This document shows, piece by piece, positions 1 through 14,100 of a DNA stretch of 64,000 nt. How positions within the stretch are numbered: position 1 is the stretch's first letter; each line of letters starts with the position of its first letter. The notes below the pieces were generated by a model. It did not search any database. It was not told the origin of the DNA and saw only the letters and a list, made by a program, of their open reading frames with translations. This stretch comes from Euptelea pleiosperma (lineage: Eukaryota > Streptophyta > Magnoliopsida > Ranunculales > Eupteleaceae), in the NCBI GenBank assembly GCA_035048495.1, contig CM068552.1:14442501-14506500 (forward strand), read 5' to 3'. The translations under genes were made by a program, and so were the position numbers.

Positions 1-479
1 AATCAATGTTTTAGAAGCTGGACAGGGATGGATCCTTTGACCTATTGTACAAACTGACAGGTCTGCCTATTGTTCTTTCTGGCTTCTTTTCTTCTTTGTT
101 TCATTCTTTTTTTTTCTGTTTTTTCTTCTTTATTTTATTTTATTGATATCAAGAGGAATCTTTATTAAATCAAAGAAAAAATGATACACGAGAACAAATA
201 GTTTAACACAGAAAAACAAAGAAAGATCACACCACTAGAAACACCGATGTCGGCACAATACAAACTCTCCTTAGGAACACCTTTCAAGTATGTTGACCAC
301 CATTTACTCTAAAAGCTTATGTTGACCACCATTTACTCTAAAAGCTTAAGCTTTTAGAGGGAGGCATAACAATGTATATCGAAGGGTCTATGGGTCTAAT
401 AGAGGCGGAGTGCTGGCCACAACCAAATAACACACTCTAACAACACGCCCATCAGTTCCAATGGCAATTTTATTACCCT
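1..479. other. Left-edge non-coding sequence within intron 7 of the CSA gene
   Basis: No coding exon could be recognised here. The next CSA exon, expected on the minus strand, is not visible, so the gene continues left of the window. The stretch is T-rich at 60-145. It holds a perfect 29-base direct repeat (289-317 and 318-346) followed directly by an inverted copy of its last 12 bases (348-359). Position 145 onward resembles a poor LINE 3' end in the opposite orientation, but this is weak. Confidence 0.5.
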
Positions 480-2062
480 CATTCTGAAGAAGGAAGGACT
501 GATTCATTGTGAGATTTTTGTCCTGTAAGCCTAGTGGGCAGTTCTTATAAGATCATCTCTAAGGTCTTATCCTCTTGGATGAAGGAGGTGATGGAAACAA
601 TCATTTCCTCGTTCTAGGGAGCCTTCATGAAGGGTAGATAAATGATGGATGAGGGTTTGATTGTGAATGAATGTATCGATTCCAGAGTTGGAGACGAGAA
701 GGGAGGTATCCTATGCAAGGTCGATATGGAGAAAGCTTACGAACATGTAAGCTAAAAATTTCTGGATTATATGTTGTGGAGGATGGGTTTTGGGGCAAAA
801 TGGGGGGCCTGGGATTAGGGTGAGCATAATTATCAAAAAAGATTAGGGTGAGCATCTCTTCGGCTAATTTCTCTATCCTTGTGAATGGCTCCCCAACCGG
901 TTTTTTTTACCAGTTCGAGGGGTTTAAGACAAGGGGATCCTCTCTCCCCCTTTTTGTTTGTGGTGGTTATGGAAGGTCTTGGGAAAATGGCAAGTAAGGC
1001 TGCATAAGGATGAATTCTACCCATTTTCAGTTTGCATATGACACGATCTTCTTTTCAGGAGCTTCCCATAGTCAGCTTAGATATCTTAGATGTGTTCTAA
1101 GATGTTTTGAGGCAGTTTCAGGTCTTCGGGTGAATCTGTTGAAGAGTGAGATTTTTGGTGTGGACGAAGTTCCTAACTTAAGGGGGTTGGCGACAAGTGT
1201 GGGTTGTAGTGTTGTTCGAATGCCAACCTCCCTTTGGGAGCCAAGTATAAGGATAAAAGTTCATTTGGGATCCTTATCAAAAAAAAAAAAATGTTCATTT
1301 GGGATCTTGTGGTTGTAAGATTTGGGAGGAGGCTAGCAGGGTGGAAGACAAGATATTTATCGAAAGGTGGCAAGATTAATCTTATTAAGAGTACTCTATC
1401 TAGTTTGCCTATTCAATTTAAGTCATTGTTTTCTATGTTGGTTTCCTTGTTTCCTAGTATCGGGGGGGGCGGGGGCGGGGGTGCTCCCATTCCTTCGAGA
1501 GTGAAATTCTTTGCCTGGACTGCTATTCATGACAAGATTTTAAAAGTAGATCATTTGAATAGTAGGGAATTGATGTTGCCAAATCAGTAGATCATGTGCT
1601 TATTCATTGCAGATTCACTACGGAGGTACGACATGATTTCTTTTCATTTTAGATTTACTACGGAGGTGTGGCAGGTTTTCTTCATTTTGTTCGGTTTACA
1701 GTATATGATCCTGCATCATGTGGTGGGATTCTTCCAAGGAATCTCAGATAATTTTCTTAATGGGAAAGGTCGGTTCCTTTGGTGCATTCTCCCATTTGTT
1801 GTGACGTGGGCCATATGGAAAGAAAGAAATTCTTGGATTTTCAAGGGGATAGAAGTAGTTCAAGAGGTGGTCTTGAAAGTTAAAGCCTTTCTTTACCTTT
1901 AGTCTTCCCTTTCTCCTAAGTTTAGAGGCTGTTTTTTTCGAGTCTTTTGTGTTTAGAAAGGACGAGTTGTTAGGCCTATCTTCTCTTGCTTAATGAGATA
2001 GCTCTAGCTATGTACTGTTGTTTGTGGGGTTTCCCCCTTTTTTATGAATCATACTTATCAAA
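480..2062 (+). mobile_element. Decayed L1-type LINE (reverse transcriptase remnant)
   Basis: Conceptual translation across all three plus frames gives a broken L1-type reverse transcriptase. Recognisable blocks are the CKVDMEKAYEHV block near 715-750, the FAYDT catalytic-type block (normally FADDT) near 1027-1045, CFEAVSGLRVN near 1110-1135, WKTRYLSKGGKINLIKSTL near 1340-1400, the zinc-finger region PSRVKFFAW near 1492-1520, and WAIWKERNSWIF near 1810-1840. The second Asp of the catalytic pair is replaced by Tyr-Asp, and stops and frameshifts are frequent. A short A-rich run at 2055-2075, preceded by TTATC, fits a LINE 3' end. The element lies antisense in intron 7 of the minus-strand CSA gene. 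No target duplication was found. It is dead. Confidence 0.85.
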
Positions 2063-2153
2063 AAAATATAAAAATCTCGCAGGTCTAGTGCCTGGTTGAT
2101 TTTCTAAAACATTGATTAAAAATCAAAAAATGTTAATGGGTATATGGATGCAC

Positions 2154-5100
2154 CTGATCCTGCGAACTAAACCAGCAACAATTCACATATTCATAGTGGC
2201 CCCGAAATGTCAGGGATGTGCGCCCTGACCACACATTGAATGCCTGAAAAGCAATCCTCAAAGATGTAAAGGTTTACAGATAAATGAACTTCTTGCCCGT
2301 TGGTTACAATTTTGCAAACGTCATTCAAAGGGTATATATAATGAGGAAAGTATAACTTACCTTGACAGCTGTCATACATGGAACAAACACAAGGGATGAA
2401 TCCTCGGTAATGGCTAGCTGTAGACCTTTGCTGTCTTGTAGGCGTGTGACTTCAAAGTTCACTAGCGTGTTGCAGCCAGATTTAATATCCCACAATCTTA
2501 ATCTTGAATCGGAACCTAAAATTCTTAAGCAGAGAGTTTACTGTCAGCACAACGTTCCATTGAATCATAATTGCCTTCATGTACCATCCAGTAAAAATGT
2601 TCAATTAAATTGACATTACTGTACAACATTCACGCGGACTTACAAGCATATAAAATGATTAAATTGCTATTTACTTAACATAGAGAGGAGATGAAAGCAA
2701 GGGAGAAATGACAAGCTTTGGCTGCCTTCAATAACGATGATGTGATGCACAACACCCAATCAAGCAACTCCATGGCATTTAGGCCAGAAAACATTAAGAT
2801 AAAATCTAAGGTACTGCTTGGGTAGACCCAAGGACAGTCCACCAATAGCATACTGTTACGTATAAAGAATGTGTGTGTGTGGTGTGGGAGGGACACCCAC
2901 CATTTTATGAAGAGACAGTGAAATAAGAAACCTAAGGTGTTGGTCATACATACTAGTCCTGCATTTGGTAACGCGGGCGGAGTTTTGCTCAATGCACTGC
3001 TAAGGTTTTCTTAGAGTGAAAACCCTTATAAAGCTCTTGAAGGGTGCTATTCCATGCAATCCCAAGAGAAGGAACTAAAAGAAAGCATAAAAGCAGGTTT
3101 CATTCAATAATAATAAAAAATCATTTTTTTACGATGATCTCTTAACAATTATTTATAAGAAAATAAGCTTTAAAAGCTAACTTAAGGACTAATAAACTAA
3201 TCTGGACCATTGATTTAAAATAACCTAAATCTAACTTTTAGAACGACTAGAATACCCTTGAATCTCGCCACTAATATTACATCCATATTTCTAACACAAT
3301 TTTGAAATACTACATCAAAATCTCAACAAAACTGTGAGACAAGTGTTGTCGATCTCAGAACAAGTCTGAATTGGATATTTGAAGAAAAAAGATTTACTTC
3401 TACAAGGTGACTGAATCATTTGGTATTGCCAAATCTGGCCACATTTCACACTCTCCAGGCCCACTGATCCAATGAATGTTTGGCCCACCAAGGGATGGGC
3501 CAAACTCATGTGGTCAGTGGCCCCGAAGAGTGTGCCTTGTGGCAGGATTTGGTGAGACTAACATGGAGGACAAGTATTTGTGACCAACACCTTAGGTTTC
3601 CTATGTATATGTACTTTTCTCTCTCTTAACTGTCCAAAATAATGTAAAAGCTTGAACGGTTAGGGTCATGTAATGGTTGGGTTTTGGCCATCAAATGCTG
3701 AGTCCAATCCCACCACATGTAGGTTCTACCTAAGGTGTACCTTAGATCTTCTCATGAATAAATCCTTGCACCATATCAGAAGTTTTGATCACACGATAAA
3801 TTAATGAAAAGTTATCCCTTGAGCAAATCCACACATTCTAAGGTCCAAAAAGAAGAGTGCCAAATTATTGCCAGACAACAAAAGCAGATAGAAATTGACC
3901 TGCACTCAACAAATACATGCCATCTCCAGTTACTTTTAGCGCGGTAATGGCACCATAATGAGCGGTTGCACGGTCACGACTAGATAACAGCCCTGGATGT
4001 AGTCTCTGCCCCATGGAACCCTTGCTTTGACTTGGAACTCTACAAAGAGTTGGCGCCTGTTTGGTACCGTTACCGTAAGCTGTTTTCTTTTGTGGCATCC
4101 TGGCTTTTAGGAAAGACGATTGGCCTGCTGACAAGGATTTTGATGCCGATCCCTAAGTAAGAATAGAAGTGCTACAACTGATTAGAGAAACCAGGGATTT
4201 TAATGTACAGTATTTTCTACAAAATTGGGGATCTTTTGCTGTACCTAGCAGATAATTTTGTTTCTTTCTAAGGATGGCTTTTCCTTTCAGCCTCCTCTTT
4301 TTTGTACTTTTCCAGGGTATTTTTCCCCTATTAATACACACATTTTACTTTTAAAAAGAATCTGTTACAAGTCAAACATTCCATGATCACATGAAGCTTG
4401 TGAATCTAAATGATTATTCACTTGGTATGCATTAAAAAGAGGCATTTTCAATAAAGAATTTTTTTTTTTTTTAAGTTTTACCGATCGAAGAGAAGCAGAA
4501 TAACAAAGAAATTGTAGTTAATAAGAGAGAAAATTCTGATGCTCCAACGAGAGAAGGCACCTGTACTATGCATTAGAATATTAAATAAAATCATCTAGTC
4601 CCCCCTATCCACTTCCCAATTGTATCTAGCATTGCTAAATTTTGTTTTTTGGAGGGTAAAACTGCAACCTCATGGTTCCAGTACAGTACATGAACTTATT
4701 GAGCTAAGCATGCACACATGCACATGGTTTTTATATGGTCGATGCATACATATATATAATGAGAAATGGACCAAACAATTTCAAGGTTTTTCTCTTTATT
4801 TCATTAGTGCCGCAGAATATTAGGGATAATATTACCTATTTACAGCTACAAAAAATATAGGACAGGGTTTGCTAGAATTTCAGGAATGGTTTTTAACCAT
4901 GTAGTAAACAAAGTAGAGATTAAATGGAGGGAATTATGCATCAGACATAAGTTTGTAAGATTATCACAATTGCCAAATGAGGAATGCTGTATGAAAATAA
5001 AGAATCAACCTGATAATTTGGAAATCATATATATGGTGAACACAGAGAGAAAACTTACTTTTGTGGACGAATGTTCAAGGAGAGGTGGTCGTCTCCCAAC

Positions 5101-8100
5101 TTGAGATCGGGACTGATCTAAAACAAGAAAACATCCTGTGCGTCTGATGTCCCAAAAACGTATTGCACCGTCACATCCACCAGTCACCAGAATCCACTCA
5201 CTAGAAGTGGACCATTCCACCGTCATTACACCATCTGACATCATAGTACGAGGATGAGGCATCTAAATGCCAAGCAAAAAAAAAAAAAATCCTCCATGCA
5301 ATGATCAAGTGGAAATCTTTTAGTTTTACATTAAGCAAGATAAGACAAAAATAAATAAATTATTCAACTCAACAGATCAACATAGAGAACTGATCTGTTG
5401 CAGTTAAACTAGCACTCCAACTTCTAGAAAAGGGAAGAATAAAATGAATGTGAATTCTGAAATGAGTATGAATTATGATATATCCATGGTATGCATAAAA
5501 ATCGGAAGCCCCATACAGACCAGAATATATTGAAGTCTGGGGAAAAAAACATTAAGAAGAAAACTCTTGTAAAGAGGTAATGGAGTGGTATTCAAGCAAA
5601 AAATCATCATCTTACCACGGTGACCGGACAATGTGTGAGTGAATGCCCCTGAAGCGATATCACATAGACGAACTTGAACATCTTCAGTTCCAGCAGCAAT
5701 TAGCATGTGAGATGTAGATACTGACGACATAGCTGTCCGATAAACCTTTCCAGGCATTCTAAAATTCATAACCACCTATGACATACAACAGAAAGAACAT
5801 CAATACCATACATGAAGAGACAAAAAAGAGTGGAGAGATCAGTGGAGGATAATGCCTACCTGTTTTGTATTTGTGTCCCAGACATTGACATAATGATCAA
5901 ATGAACCAGTGATGAACAGACCCGTGTCAATGGGATACCAAATGGCTGAGGATACGCCAGATTTATGGCCGTGCTCGCATTGCTTGTCGACAACAAATAT
6001 GTACTTATGCTTTGCAACCAGGCCACCTCCCTCGTAATCTGTAGCACGCTGGACATCGTAAACTGCAGCCGATCCATCTGATGCACCAGATAACAGATAC
6101 CGTCCCTCTGTCAGATCAACCTGGCATTGTGATCAAAATCTGTGTAAATCTATAAGGCAAAGTTAATTTCAGAAGAAGTGCTAGTCAATATTTGTCACCA
6201 TGTGTGTATACGCATACATATGTTTGTGTATGACTGTGCACTGGATCATTTTGACACCTTCGTGGGGCCCATATGGAGATGAGTCAAGGGATGATTTTTG
6301 GTGAGGATGATCCCCCTCACTAAAACTCGGAATGGGCTCATTTTTTTTGCGTAAATTCTGAAGATTTCTAGTAATAACTGTTTTGCAACTACAGGATTCA
6401 ATGGTTCTAGATTGACCAACTCAACCAAGGTATCCAGGCCCTGCTTAAGCTTACACAAGATCTATTATTTTGGCTTATAAAGTTTATGATATCAACCTCA
6501 TGGCATGTGAAAAAGACTGTCAGATTCAGACACACAAAATCACAAGGTTAGATATCCCCATCCACCAATAATTAGAATTGCTCCGTTAAGTTTCTACTAT
6601 CAATCACCGTAGAAAACACTATCTACCTCTAAAAATCAAAGCCAAGGAGAAAATAACAATAATAGAATAAAACAAAAGAAAAAAAAAGAGATGCATCCAT
6701 GTCATATTATAAGATAGGCAACAACATGGACTGAAAAAACCAAATAATCTAACGATCTAAAAGTACAGAGTAATACAGTTAAGCACCATCAAGATAAAAT
6801 ATGATCTCTAGAGACTTCCTAGTAAATCCAAAGATATAAAAATGACATTAATTTCTTATTTACTTCAGATGATAGATGTGTTATCAGGGTGTACCCGTTG
6901 TGTTATAAGGGACCCTGTCATATTGTAATGGCATACTTGTTCATAAAAATGTTTTTATATAAATAAGTATGGAGTCATGTGACATACACATGCTCTTCCT
7001 TTCTTTCCATATTTACTCTCTTCTCTCTCTCTCTCTCTTTTGAAACCCAAACCCTAGCCCTAAATTCAACTTGGTATCGGAGCCTAAGATCAAGAGAACC
7101 TACAGGAGATTAAGAACAAGAGGTGTCAACGTCAGCAGCCATACGGATACGCATCCTGAGGTCAGCAACTGAGGTTGCCACCTACTGGAGAATGATTTTA
7201 TGGAGTTTTTGGTTATATTTGGGAATTTTTTTTGAGTTGATCTTGCTGGAGTTTTGCTCAATTTTCTCTGGAAAAGGTGAGAAATTCATTTTCAGTTCAG
7301 TTCGTTTCTTGGATACATAAGAAGCTTTTAGTCTAGGCCTTTTGCTACGTTTTGACTCCCCACTTTATAAATGGATGCATTGAATCAAGCCTCACTGGTT
7401 CTGTTGAGGATTGAAGATTTTGGAGCAAAATCCCCCCTCCTACATTACCGTCAGCCCCTATAATAGGGTTCTTTTGGCTGCGTTTGGGTTCTACAACCCA
7501 CTAATTCTCCATTGTTGCCTTTCTATATGTTCACTTGATGTATGGAGTTGTGTTGTTGGGAAATCCTTGAAGTATTTGAGTTTCGGGAAATGGAAACCCC
7601 AAGTTGCATTACCGTTGGCCCACGTTATGCCCTTGCTTGGGTTGTTCTAGGGTTTTAACCCTCTTTTATCTTGATCACCAGTTGTTTGAAGGTCTGTGTG
7701 TGTACGCGGCCTCTTTTTCTTGCGTGTTGGTTCCTTTATGAGTAACTATGTCTACTGGAGGGGTACTTATAAAAAAAATGTCTATTGAGGGGATTCCTAC
7801 AGGGTCCACAGTGAGCTCAGACGTGACTTCCAGTAGTGTAGGAGGGTCCACAGTGCATCGGATGAGCTTTGAGAACCCTGGTTTCCAGATTGCTTCCGTC
7901 AAGTTTGAAGGAAAAAATTATCTAGAAAGGTCTCAAGCCGCGAAGATGTTTATTGGTAGCAGAGTCAAATTAGGGTACATCATTGGGCGCATTGTTGAGC
8001 CCAAGACTCCTGAGGACCCTTCATTTGAAAAGTGGGAGACTAAGAACCTCATAGTTATGTATCTTTGAGCTCCTTAATTCCATGCAGCTCCATATTAGTC

Positions 8101-11100
8101 AGGGTTTCTTGTTCTTGCATACGGCCAAGGAGGTTTGGGACACGACTTGTCAAACGTATTCTTAGCAGCAAAACATCGCTTGGGCCTTCCAGTTACGTCA
8201 GCGCATCGCTCATCTTCATCAGGGGGACATATCTCTCTCAAATTACTTCATGACTCTTCACAGTATGTGGGAAGAGTTGGACTACTATCACTCATTTTAG
8301 CCCTCGTGCAATGAAGATGGGGCCAAGTATTGGAGGTTGAGTTTCTCACTGGGCTTAACTCTGAGTACGAGTTAGCCAGAGTACAGATCCTCAGTCGGGA
8401 TTCCCTACCATCGCTCAATTAGGTGTATTCATATGTAGAGCGAGGAGAGTCGATGTCCTATCATGGCACCACCCAAGGCTGCTGATAGGTCTGCTCTTGT
8501 CTCCACCTCTACTCCCCAATGTTTCCAAAGCGGTAGAGCCTTTTCTTAGCCTCATGCTTATGCGCAGCCATCTGCCCCATCTCCTTCTAAGAGGTTTCCT
8601 GATCGGGATAGCCCAAGTATGGCCACTGTGGACACCTACGGCATGTGAAGGACAAATGCTAGGAATTGCATGGTCACCCACCACGCTCCAACCAGTCAAG
8701 GTTGCCTACCGCCCACAGTGTGAGTTCTTAAAATAGACTTCTATTGGTGCTCCCCCTAGCTCTCCTACATGGTCTTCTCTGCCTACGTCCACTCTAGTTT
8801 CCGCTGCCTCTATAGCCCCAGTTTCGCATGCTGAGATCGACAACCTTCAATGCTTTCTAGCTCAATTAGAGAGCTCTTCTACCACATCTACCTCCTTTGC
8901 TCAGTCAGGTACCATTAGCACTGCTCATCATGTATATATCCCATCATCCAGTCCTGTTTGGATCATTGATCCAGGTGCCTCCGAGCACATGAAGGGTATG
9001 TCTTCACTTTTCTCCTCCTATTCTATTTGTTCTCGTCGCGATAAGGTTAAGATTGCAGATGATACCCTCTCGGTTTTACATGCTCCTAAATTTACTTCTA
9101 ATCTATTATCTGTTAGCGCCCTTACCAAGCGATTAAATTGTAGTATTACATTCTTTCCTTCTTCGTGTGTCTTTTAGAACATGAATACAAGGAGGCGATT
9201 GGTACCGAACGTGAAGCTAATGGCATATACCTCTTGGATAGACACCCTATTCAGCCCACAGAACTGTAGTCTTATAATAGTAGTCGACTCAGTCTTGAGT
9301 CTGTTTTGTGTTGGTATGCCCTCCTTGGCCATGTTCCGTATCAGTACTTGAAACTTTTATTTCCTACTTTATTTAATTTCGTTTGTCTTTCTGAGCTACA
9401 TTGTGATACTTGTGAGCTTGCTAAACATTGTCGTTCTACGTATCCCTCCAGAGATAATAAAAGCCCATTTCCCTTCGATATTGTTCATTCTAATGTTTGG
9501 GGCCCTTCTCCAGTTACTTTTATTTTTTATTCTCGCTACTTTGTTACCTTTGTGGATGATCATACTAAATGTACGTGGGTCTACCTTATGAAAACCAAAG
9601 ATGAAGTGTATTCCATCTTTAAAGGTGCTTAGATCAAAATTCTTCGATCTGACCAAGGTGGTATATATATGGGGGTCTATAACATTATTTAGCTGAGCAC
9701 GGGATTGTTCATCAAAATTGCTACAGCTACACTCAACAAAATGGTGTAACTAAAAGGAAAATGCGCCATATATTGGAGGTATCTCGTTCATTTCTTATTG
9801 CCTACGATGTCCTTAAATCCTATTCATCTGATGCTGTTCTTACTGCTGCATATCTCATTAATCACATGCCTTCACGTGTTCTGCATTTTAAGACTCCATA
9901 TGAGTTGCTTGCTCCCAATTGTTCCTTCTTAGTTGTTCATCCTTGTATATTTGGTTGTGTTTGCTTCGTCCACATTCTGGGTCCCAACCGTACCAAACTG
10001 GATCCCAAGGCTCTCAGGTGTATCTTATACATAAATATTACAAGTGTAATCACCCCTTGTCTGGGAAGAAGTTTGTCTCTGTGGATGTCACCTTTTGTGA
10101 GGATACTCTTTTTTTCCCCGCCTCTCTTCAAGAAGAGAGAAGTAGTGATGAGAGATCTTCCTCTTATAGTGTCCCTCTCCATGCTATTCCTCTACCACCC
10201 ACTCTCATGTTTGAGAGGACTGGTCGACTACTTACGACGTCTGATATTAGTACTGGAGCTCAAGGGGAGCTTAAAGTCTATCGCAGAAGAGGGAAGGCCA
10301 CAACTGATTCATGCCCAGTCGTGACATCCTTGGACCCAACTAATATCTCATATTTGGAGCCTATTGTCTCACCAGTTCTAGTTCCTTTGATTGACTCTAC
10401 TATTGATGCATGTGCCTCTGATTTCCCCATTGCTCTTAAAAAGGGTACGAGGAGTTGTACTCAACACCCTTTAAGTAACTTTGTTTCGTACGAGGCCTTG
10501 TCTCCATCTTACAGGTCATTCGTTACTTCGCTATCCACCATTCTTGTACCTTCTTCAGTGACAGAAGAGTTGCAGCATTCTAAGTGGAAGGATGCAATGG
10601 TCGAAGAGATGAGAGCCTTAAAGAAGAACAACACCTGAGAGTTGATTTACTTACCTAGGGGGAAGAAACTAGTGGGGTGCAAATGGGTATACACTGTGAA
10701 GTACAAGGCAAATGGGTCAGTAAAGAAGTACAAGGCAAGATTGGTAGCCAAAGGATACTCAGAAATATGACATCGACTACGTGGAGAGATTCGCACCAGT
10801 TGCTAAAATGAACTCCATAAGGGTGCTCATATCTCTTGTTTCTAATCAATCGTGGCATTTACATCAGTTAGATATGAAGAATGCATTTCTTCATAGAGAT
10901 CTGCAAGAAGAGGTGTATGATTCCTCCTCCAGGATTCACACCAGCAGGAGATGGTAGCTGAGTGAGCAAGCTAAAGAAGTCCCTATATGGATTGAAGCAG
11001 TCTCCTAGCGTATGGTTTGAGAGGTTTACCCAAACAGTGAAGAACCTAGGCTACACCCAAAGCCAAGCTGATCATACCTTGTTTGTGAGGCATCATGGGC

Positions 11101-14100
11101 AGAGCACCACTGCTCTCATTATCTATGTGGATGACATCATTGTAATCGGCAATGATGCTGGAGAGGTTGCAAAGCTTAACAGAAATCTTGCTAGCGAGTT
11201 TAAGACAAAGGATATAGGACCCCTAAAGTACTTTATGGGTATAGAGGTTGCAAGATCAAGTCATGGGATCTTCATCTTTCAAAGGAAGTACATCCTCGAT
11301 TTGCTTAAAGACTTTGGAAAATTAGGGGTCGGGCCTGTGGACACCCCTATAGAGCAGAATCACAAGTTGGGTGAAGCCAGTGGTGAGTTACCGAAGGATG
11401 TTGAGAGCTTTCAGAAACTAGTAGGGAGATTTATACATCTCTCTGACTGGACCAGATATTGCATATGCAGTCAGCGTGATCAGCCAGTATACACACCCAC
11501 CTAGGGGCATCCACTTGGACGCAGCACACAGGATTTTGAGGTATCTCAAATCCGCCTCTGGTAAAGGACTTCTCTTCAAGAAAAATGGTCACATGAGAGT
11601 GGAGTCATACACATGCAGACTGGGCAGGTGCTAAGGATGGCAAAAGATTCATTTCAGAGTATTGCACCTTTGTTGGGGGCAATATTGTGACATGGAGAAA
11701 CAAAAAACATGTTGTTGCTAGATCCAGTGCAAAGGCTGAGTTTTGAGCTATGACTCACGACTCATGCGAGATGTTGTGGTTGAAGATCTTAGTAGCTAAA
11801 CTAAGATTCCCTATCACTGGCTCGATTAACCTGTATTGCGATAACAAGGCAACAATCAACATTGCTCATAATCCAGTTCAACATGAGGGAGCAAAGCACA
11901 TTGAAGTGACCATGCACTTCAGACGAGAAAAGATTATTTTTTGGGAAGTTTGTACTCCTTTTGTGAAGACTGACGAGCAGGTAGCAAATGTATTCACTAA
12001 GAGAGTTCCCAGTCATCAGCTGCACAGGTGTCTTAGCAAGTTAGGCATGATAGATATCTATGCACCAACTTGAGGGGTAGTTAAATGATGATATCCTCTA
12101 TAGTGTCGTCCGTGTAATTAGTTGATGGATGTAGGATGTGCTGTAATTTATGTAAGATCAATGAACAAGCTAAAGCTCTCATTGTATTGCATATATACCA
12201 TTTAAGAGCTGATTACAAGATGATACACATGCTTGCTACTTTTCTCTCAATGATATATTTCGTAATCGGACTAGTTGTAAAGACCACATGCTTGATTTAT
12301 CAACCACATAATCGGCTAGAGCAGAAACTATAGTTGCAAGATGATGGTAATTTACCAATTCAAAAGAATTAGCTGCCTACAAACACACACGCACATACAC
12401 ATACACTGAACTACGTTTAACTAAACTGATTACAAGGGACCCTCACTGCAAAATTATAAAGGTAAATCTCCCTTCAATTGACCCCAGTCAGTTTGTAGAT
12501 AGAGATCAGGAACATACTATTTTCGAACTATCTTTTCAAGAGGTTGTAATCAATTCAATTTTGGAAGATAGGTCAACTATTATCCTTCTTTATTACAAGT
12601 GAGGTTAACTATTAATCCTTGACTTCTAAGAGATTTTAAATACTTTAAAGAGTTAGACAATATATAACAGTACTTATCAGTTTTCCAACTTATTGGTACA
12701 ATACACAAGGAAAATTTTGATAGAAAAATTAATTGATTTTTTTTTTATAATTTTTTTATTTTTCTTAAAAAATTGATTGAATTATTTTTTTTAATATGTT
12801 AATTTGTTTTATAAGTAGTATTATTGCACTAAAAATCATAGTTTTAGCTTACAAACATTAATTTACTGTTATGTACCTTAGTGCATCGGTGACCAAGTGT
12901 GATTCTTTAATTTCTTTTCAACATGTATAATTGTAGGGGTAGTTAAATTTCTTTAAAATCACACTTTTAGGTTATTTATTGATGCGAGAAGTGCTACAAG
13001 GAGACTCCGTTCCATAGTGAAAGAGGTTTAATCATACTTACTAGGTGGAGTAAATCCCGTTTTTACTATTTATAGTAAATTCCATCTTCACTATTTTAGT
13101 AAATTCTGATCTTCCTATTTTAGTAAATCTCGTTTTACTATTTTTAGATAGGTATAAGAGGTTCTAGAGGATAGTAAGAGAAGTTTGAATTACATTAGAT
13201 TACTTGTTTGTTTCTAGATTTGTTTTTAGAGTCTTATTTGTTTAAAATCGATTTTTAAAGTTGTAATAGGATGAGGATAGAGTTTGAGAGTATTTTGAAA
13301 TCCAATATGAGTAGTTTTCATTGTTTATATATGTTAGACATGTGTAAAAACAAAAATTGAGGAAATTTGATATTTGATTAATAAATTAGAGTGTTTTCTC
13401 TTCTTTTTTTTGATCGGTAAAAGATAGTATATTAAAGGAGGGCTGAGGGAGTCCAGTGAAACTGTACAAAGCGATCAAAAGATCAAGAACCACCAAAAAA
13501 CAAAACCCAAAAAACAACTCCCAGCAGCCCCTAACGGGAGGAAACTACTAAGACAACAACCTGTCACACCAGAAAACAAAATCGTCGAATTTGAAGTTTT
13601 TTAGCTCAGGGATGGCAGAGGTCCAATGATAAAGGGAGGCTATGATATTCATGATGATCTCCTCGGTTTAGGCTACCTTGTCTTCAAAAATCCGGCGATT
13701 CCTCTCTTTCAAAATTTCCCAACAAATGGCAAACGGGATTATCCTCCATAGCTTATTACCACCAACAGTGATGGCTTTGGAGTTCCAACCAACTATGGTG
13801 TCAAAAACAGATAGGGGAGAGACCCACGACATCCCACAGAGTGTAAGGAAATAATCTCAAATCTCCTTAAACAACCGGCAATGAATAAGCAAATGGTTAG
13901 TGGTCTCCTCATCCCCACAGCAAAGGATGCATCTAGCCACGCTTCCTCAGATTCTCCATGGATAGGATCTTATCGAGCATAGCGCACCATATAAAGAAAG
14001 TGACTTTGGTAGGGATGAGGTTGCTCCACAAGCGTTTGGCTGGAAACCCATCTTGGCTCGATCCAATGAGAGAAAAGTAGAGAGATTTGACTGAAAATAT

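Noticed and set aside
1..2117. 16-base perfect inverted repeat (1-16 and 2102-2117) as ends of a DNA transposon
   Set aside because: Similarity stops after 16 bases, the window edge hides the flank, and the interior is an unrelated LINE. Chance or local rearrangement is as likely.
9919..10638. 239-codon ORF as a host gene
   Set aside because: It lies between Copia integrase and RT and matches the usual linker of that polyprotein.
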